Shown piece by piece: positions 60,969 to 64,000 of a stretch of 64,000 nucleotides of DNA; position 1 is the stretch's first letter; every line of letters starts with the position of its first letter. Location: NCBI GenBank assembly GCA_965277535.1, contig OZ255825.1:2046001-2110000 (forward strand), read 5' to 3'. The stretch comes from Ilyomonas sp965277535. GTDB lineage: Bacteria > Bacteroidota > Bacteroidia > Chitinophagales > Chitinophagaceae. A program made the translations under genes and the position numbers. Under the pieces are notes generated by a model. It saw only the letters and a program-made list of their open reading frames with translations. It searched no databases and was not told where the DNA came from.

Positions 60969-62405
60969 TCAATAACCTGGGTTTTGTTCATCTGCCAGGT
61001 TTGGATTTGCCTGAATTTCATCCTGTGGTATCGGGGCAATGCGTCGTGGATCAGAGAAAGGAATGGTTAGCGTTGTTGTTGGAATAGAACCTGGGTTGTT
61101 CACCCTTACAACCGGCAGCATAAGCCGGTTTAGGTCGTACAACCTATCACCTTCAAACGCCAGTTCTTTTCTTCTTTCGGTTACAATATCAGTAATCAAC
61201 TGATCGCCTGTGGAGGAATATATTTTAGCAGGATCGCGCTGCGCCATCAATGCGTTGAGATAAGTTAGCGCACCGGCTTCATCGCCCGAACGGGCAGAAG
61301 CTTCTGCCGCAATTAAATATACTTCTGCAAGCCGCATTACTTTTGGATTGTCCCTATCGCTGTTTTGTGCATTGGAATATTTATTAACCAACGTTGCCGC
61401 AATTCCGTTTTTGGTTTGCCCGGAAATAAGTACCGATGTACGAACATCGCTGCTGCTATACAAAGCAACCAATTGCGAGGAAGCATAAATATCCTGGTAA
61501 CCATTTATATAAATGCCGCCCAAATCGTCATAGCCATTGTTTGAAATGACGTTGGCATCAATTTCAAGCAAGGTTTCTACGGCGTCGGTACGCGGAGCCG
61601 GATCAGCCCAGTAAGCCTTATAATTGGCAGGAGATACCAATGAGAAGGGACCATTGTTGATGACATCAGCAGCGGCGGCTTTTGCATCCTGCATTCTGTT
61701 CATGTACAGGTAAGCTTTTGCCAGCATGCCTTCAATAGCATATTTGCTTAAATAAATCGAGCTTGTATAAGCCTGCCCATTTGCAAAGCCGGCCTGAAAG
61801 TCGCTGATGATCTGGTTGTACACTTCACCCACACTGCTTCGCTTTGGCAAATCGTAAGGGTTGTAATGAAGAACAATGGGCACGCCCAACGCGCCGGTAT
61901 CAGCGGTATAAGGCCGGGCATAAATGTTTACCAGTTTAAAATACAGTAAAGCCCTTAGTGCATATGCTGTGGCTTTAATGGAAGCTACATTGCCACCGGT
62001 TACATTCGCATCAATAATCTGGTTGGCACGAAGAATGGCTGTGTAAGCTCCAGGAGTTGGAGGTGGTGGATTATTTAAGATTCCGCCCCATATTTCAGAA
62101 ACAACAGCATCAGTTAAGGTAACATTATATTTATATTGAGCAATATATCTACCGGAATTTTTTGATTCTAAAAATGTATTGTCTGCCTGCAGATCTCCTA
62201 AAACCGGCAAATCTCTGCCATACAAGGGTACTGCACGTAAGGCTGAATAAACGCCATTCAAAGCGGCGGTTAAATCGGATGCGCTGGTAAGGGCTACGCT
62301 GGTATTAACCGCATCAGCCGGATTTTGGGTGATAAAACTTTTTGAACACGAATTGAGCATTACTGAAAAACCCACTAAAAGAAAAAGGATATGTATGCGT
62401 TTCAT
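60969..62405 (-). CDS. RagB/SusD-family outer-membrane lipoprotein
   Basis: The 478-residue lipoprotein starts with a signal ending FSVMLNSCSKSF. The classical SusD family is shown by LNGVYSALRAVPLYGRDLPVLGDLQADN, ATAYALRALLYFKLVNIYARPYT, the TPR segments (YAIEGMLAKAYLYMNRMQDAKAAAADVIN), and the C-terminal VMRLAEVYLIAAEASARSGDEAGALTYLNALMAQRDP, ERRKELAFEGDRLYDLNRL and FSDPRRIAPIPQDEIQANPNL. It belongs to a different SusD subgroup from the one at 25026-26651. It pairs with the SusC gene 25 bases upstream. Confidence 0.93.
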   Translation of the reverse strand: MKRIHILFLLVGFSVMLNSCSKSFITQNPADAVNTSVALTSASDLTAALNGVYSALRAVPLYGRDLPVLGDLQADNTFLESKNSGRYIAQYKYNVTLTDAVVSEIWGGILNNPPPPTPGAYTAILRANQIIDANVTGGNVASIKATAYALRALLYFKLVNIYARPYTADTGALGVPIVLHYNPYDLPKRSSVGEVYNQIISDFQAGFANGQAYTSSIYLSKYAIEGMLAKAYLYMNRMQDAKAAAADVINNGPFSLVSPANYKAYWADPAPRTDAVETLLEIDANVISNNGYDDLGGIYINGYQDIYASSQLVALYSSSDVRTSVLISGQTKNGIAATLVNKYSNAQNSDRDNPKVMRLAEVYLIAAEASARSGDEAGALTYLNALMAQRDPAKIYSSTGDQLITDIVTERRKELAFEGDRLYDLNRLMLPVVRVNNPGSIPTTTLTIPFSDPRRIAPIPQDEIQANPNLADEQNPGY

Positions 62406-62430
62406 AGTAGTTTTTTAAAAAGAAAAACAA

Positions 62431-64000
62431 TTAAAGACCAATCTTGATGCCTCCCGTAACGGTTCGTGGGATATATATCTCTAAATTTCCTTCGCTGTTA
62501 ATTCCTTCTTCAGGATCGAAGGGAAGATTTTTATCTTTCACAATCGTAAGCAGGTTGCTGCCTCTTACATAAACGCTTAAATTAGCAAGATGAGCCTTTT
62601 TAGCAATGCCTTTAGGAAAGCTGTAAGCAAACTGTAAGTTGCGAAGTCTTATGTAATCGCCTTTGTACAGGTTGCGGGTGCTGGAAATGTTAGAGTTCAA
62701 ATTACCGCCAAATACCTGTTGAGGAACATCGGTAACATCGCCTGGTTTCTTCCAGCCATGCAAAGCACTTGACAATTGTCCGAAGTATCCTAAATAAGCA
62801 CCATCGCTTTGCAGATAGTACGACCAATCGTCAATTACATAATTACCAAAGTTGTAATTGAACTGAACTTCTAACGAAAAGCCTTTGTAGGTAAAGGTGT
62901 TGGTAAAGGCACCAAAATATTTGGGTGCTGCAGAGTAGTTCAAACTTTGTTTTGCCTGTGTATAATCGCTTGTTTTGTTTTTGTGCGAAGAATCGGTGTA
63001 CCACTGCGGGTTGCCATTGGAAGGATCAACACCTGCCCATTGCCGCAAATAAAATGTTTGTAAATCATGCCCTACCGTATAGTTGTAGTTACCACTTGCC
63101 ACCGGGCGACCGCCATACAATTGTGTTACCCTGTTTTTATTATGAGAGAAATTAAAGCCAATGTCCCAGGTAAAGTTTTTGCTGTTGATAGGTCTGCCAT
63201 TCAAGCTGATTTCAATTCCTTTGTTGGAGAGAGCCCCGATATTCTGCAATTGTGAGAGGAAGCCTGATGTGCGCGATAGCTGTATATTGGCTAACAATCC
63301 CGATGTAACGCGGCTATAATATTCAACCGTACCACCCAGCCGGTTTTTAAACAAACCAAAATCCAAACCTACATTAAAGGCTTTGTTTTTTTCCCAGGTA
63401 AGGTTAGGGTTGCCCACATTATTAGGGCGGCTTCCCGGAAGGTTGTTATAATTGGCATCATAAGTATAGGTTGCCAAAGCAGAATAATAGCCAAAACCAA
63501 GGGCATTGCCATTTTCACCATAAGAAGAACGCAGCTTTAATAAGCTAACTGTTTTTGAATCTTTCAGAAAGGCTTCTTCATTTATATTCCATGATGCACC
63601 TGCCGAATAAAAGTTGCCCCATTTGTGGTTGGCTCCAAATACTGAAGAGCCATCTCTTCTAAAGCTTCCGCTCAATACATACCTGTCTTTATAATTTCCG
63701 GTGGCACTGGCAAAATAGGAAGCTGTAGAACTTTCTATCGGCACAGCAGAGGCAATAGTTGGCGTAGAGGTAGAAGCCAGGTATTTTAATTGCAGCGTAT
63801 TAGGAAAGCCCTGGCCGCCTGCCTGTAGTAAATAGTTATTTATCGCTTGCGCTTCCTGCCCCAATTGCAGATTTACATACACATCTTTTGCCTTGTTTGT
63901 ATTAATGCGGTAATCCAGCAGGTTTGTCCATGTCCAGTCAAATATCCTTCTGAATGAGGAAAGAGCATTACCACCCAAAGCAAAGCCATCACCATAAAAA
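62431..64000 (-). CDS. SusC/RagA TonB-linked receptor, C-terminal part, cut by the window end
   Basis: The frame is open to the end of the window (FYGDGFALGGNALSSFRRIF), so the signal peptide, regulatory-like domain and plug lie outside. The visible part of about 520 residues is beta-barrel: SYGENGNALGFGYYSALATYTYDANY, NVGNPNLTWEKNKAFNVGLDFGLFKNRLGGTVEYYSRVTSGLL, QNIGALSNKGIEISLNGRPI and the end YIPRTVTGGIKIGL. It is the partner of the SusD protein just downstream. The ligand is unknown. Confidence 0.92.
   Translation of the reverse strand, partial: FYGDGFALGGNALSSFRRIFDWTWTNLLDYRINTNKAKDVYVNLQLGQEAQAINNYLLQAGGQGFPNTLQLKYLASTSTPTIASAVPIESSTASYFASATGNYKDRYVLSGSFRRDGSSVFGANHKWGNFYSAGASWNINEEAFLKDSKTVSLLKLRSSYGENGNALGFGYYSALATYTYDANYNNLPGSRPNNVGNPNLTWEKNKAFNVGLDFGLFKNRLGGTVEYYSRVTSGLLANIQLSRTSGFLSQLQNIGALSNKGIEISLNGRPINSKNFTWDIGFNFSHNKNRVTQLYGGRPVASGNYNYTVGHDLQTFYLRQWAGVDPSNGNPQWYTDSSHKNKTSDYTQAKQSLNYSAAPKYFGAFTNTFTYKGFSLEVQFNYNFGNYVIDDWSYYLQSDGAYLGYFGQLSSALHGWKKPGDVTDVPQQVFGGNLNSNISSTRNLYKGDYIRLRNLQFAYSFPKGIAKKAHLANLSVYVRGSNLLTIVKDKNLPFDPEEGINSEGNLEIYIPRTVTGGIKIGL

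Overview
The window looks like a chromosome segment from a glycan-degrading Bacteroidota, most likely family Chitinophagaceae. The evidence is two SusC/SusD pairs, many secreted glycosidases, ASPIC/UnbV and DUF5690 proteins, AT-rich spacers, and promoters of the Bacteroidota type (TTTG, about 19 bases, TAnnTTTG). I see no phage or insertion-sequence transposase gene, no rRNA and no CRISPR array. The assignment below family level is a guess.

Layout. 1-18.5 kb is a carbohydrate region: the end of a beta-galactosidase, a GH92 mannosidase with a LamG tail, a GH172/DUF2961 protein, a decayed SusC fragment, an FG-GAP/ASPIC lipoprotein, a GH116 glucosidase with an inserted beta-sandwich, a sorbosone-dehydrogenase-like lipoprotein, a GH1 beta-glucosidase, a glycosyltransferase and an LpxH-like phosphoesterase. 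A palindrome (CTTAAAnnWTTAAG) occurs three times in front of these genes and looks like the operator of a shared regulator. 19.9-30 kb carries a minus-strand run: SusC, SusD, an AlkP-superfamily phosphodiesterase, a PhnZ-like HD oxygenase, a phosphonatase-like HAD enzyme, a DUF5690 transporter and a HpnW-type FAD oxidoreductase. I read this as uptake and breakdown of a phosphonate-containing compound. 30.6-40.2 kb holds a multi-PAS histidine kinase and a GntR-TolC-RND-adaptor efflux operon.

40.5-46.4 kb is the most interesting part. It has a strong promoter with a structured leader, a TROVE/Ro60 protein (Rsr), a tightly packed array of nine small RNA elements (42656-43637), a basic protein of unknown function and the RNA ligase RtcB. 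Four array elements share a Y-RNA-like stem whose helices covary between copies. Three of these carry a tRNA-like domain in circularly permuted order (T arm, acceptor stem, D arm), as expected for YrlA-type Y RNAs. They are interleaved with five linear tRNA-like genes with Gln, Lys, His, Arg and Phe anticodons. Together this suggests an RNA damage, repair or decoy system.

46.5-64 kb contains a small molybdopterin-fold protein, an APC permease, a SolA-like oxidase, a DUF892 ferritin-like protein, a LytS/LytR three-gene cascade in which the first kinase has lost its phospho-acceptor His, a ScyD/ScyE-like protein, a PAS-LuxR regulator with an SDR enzyme, small SH3 and BON proteins, a rhomboid protease and a second SusD/SusC pair that runs off the end. 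Several intergenic stretches carry REP-like or other palindromic repeats.
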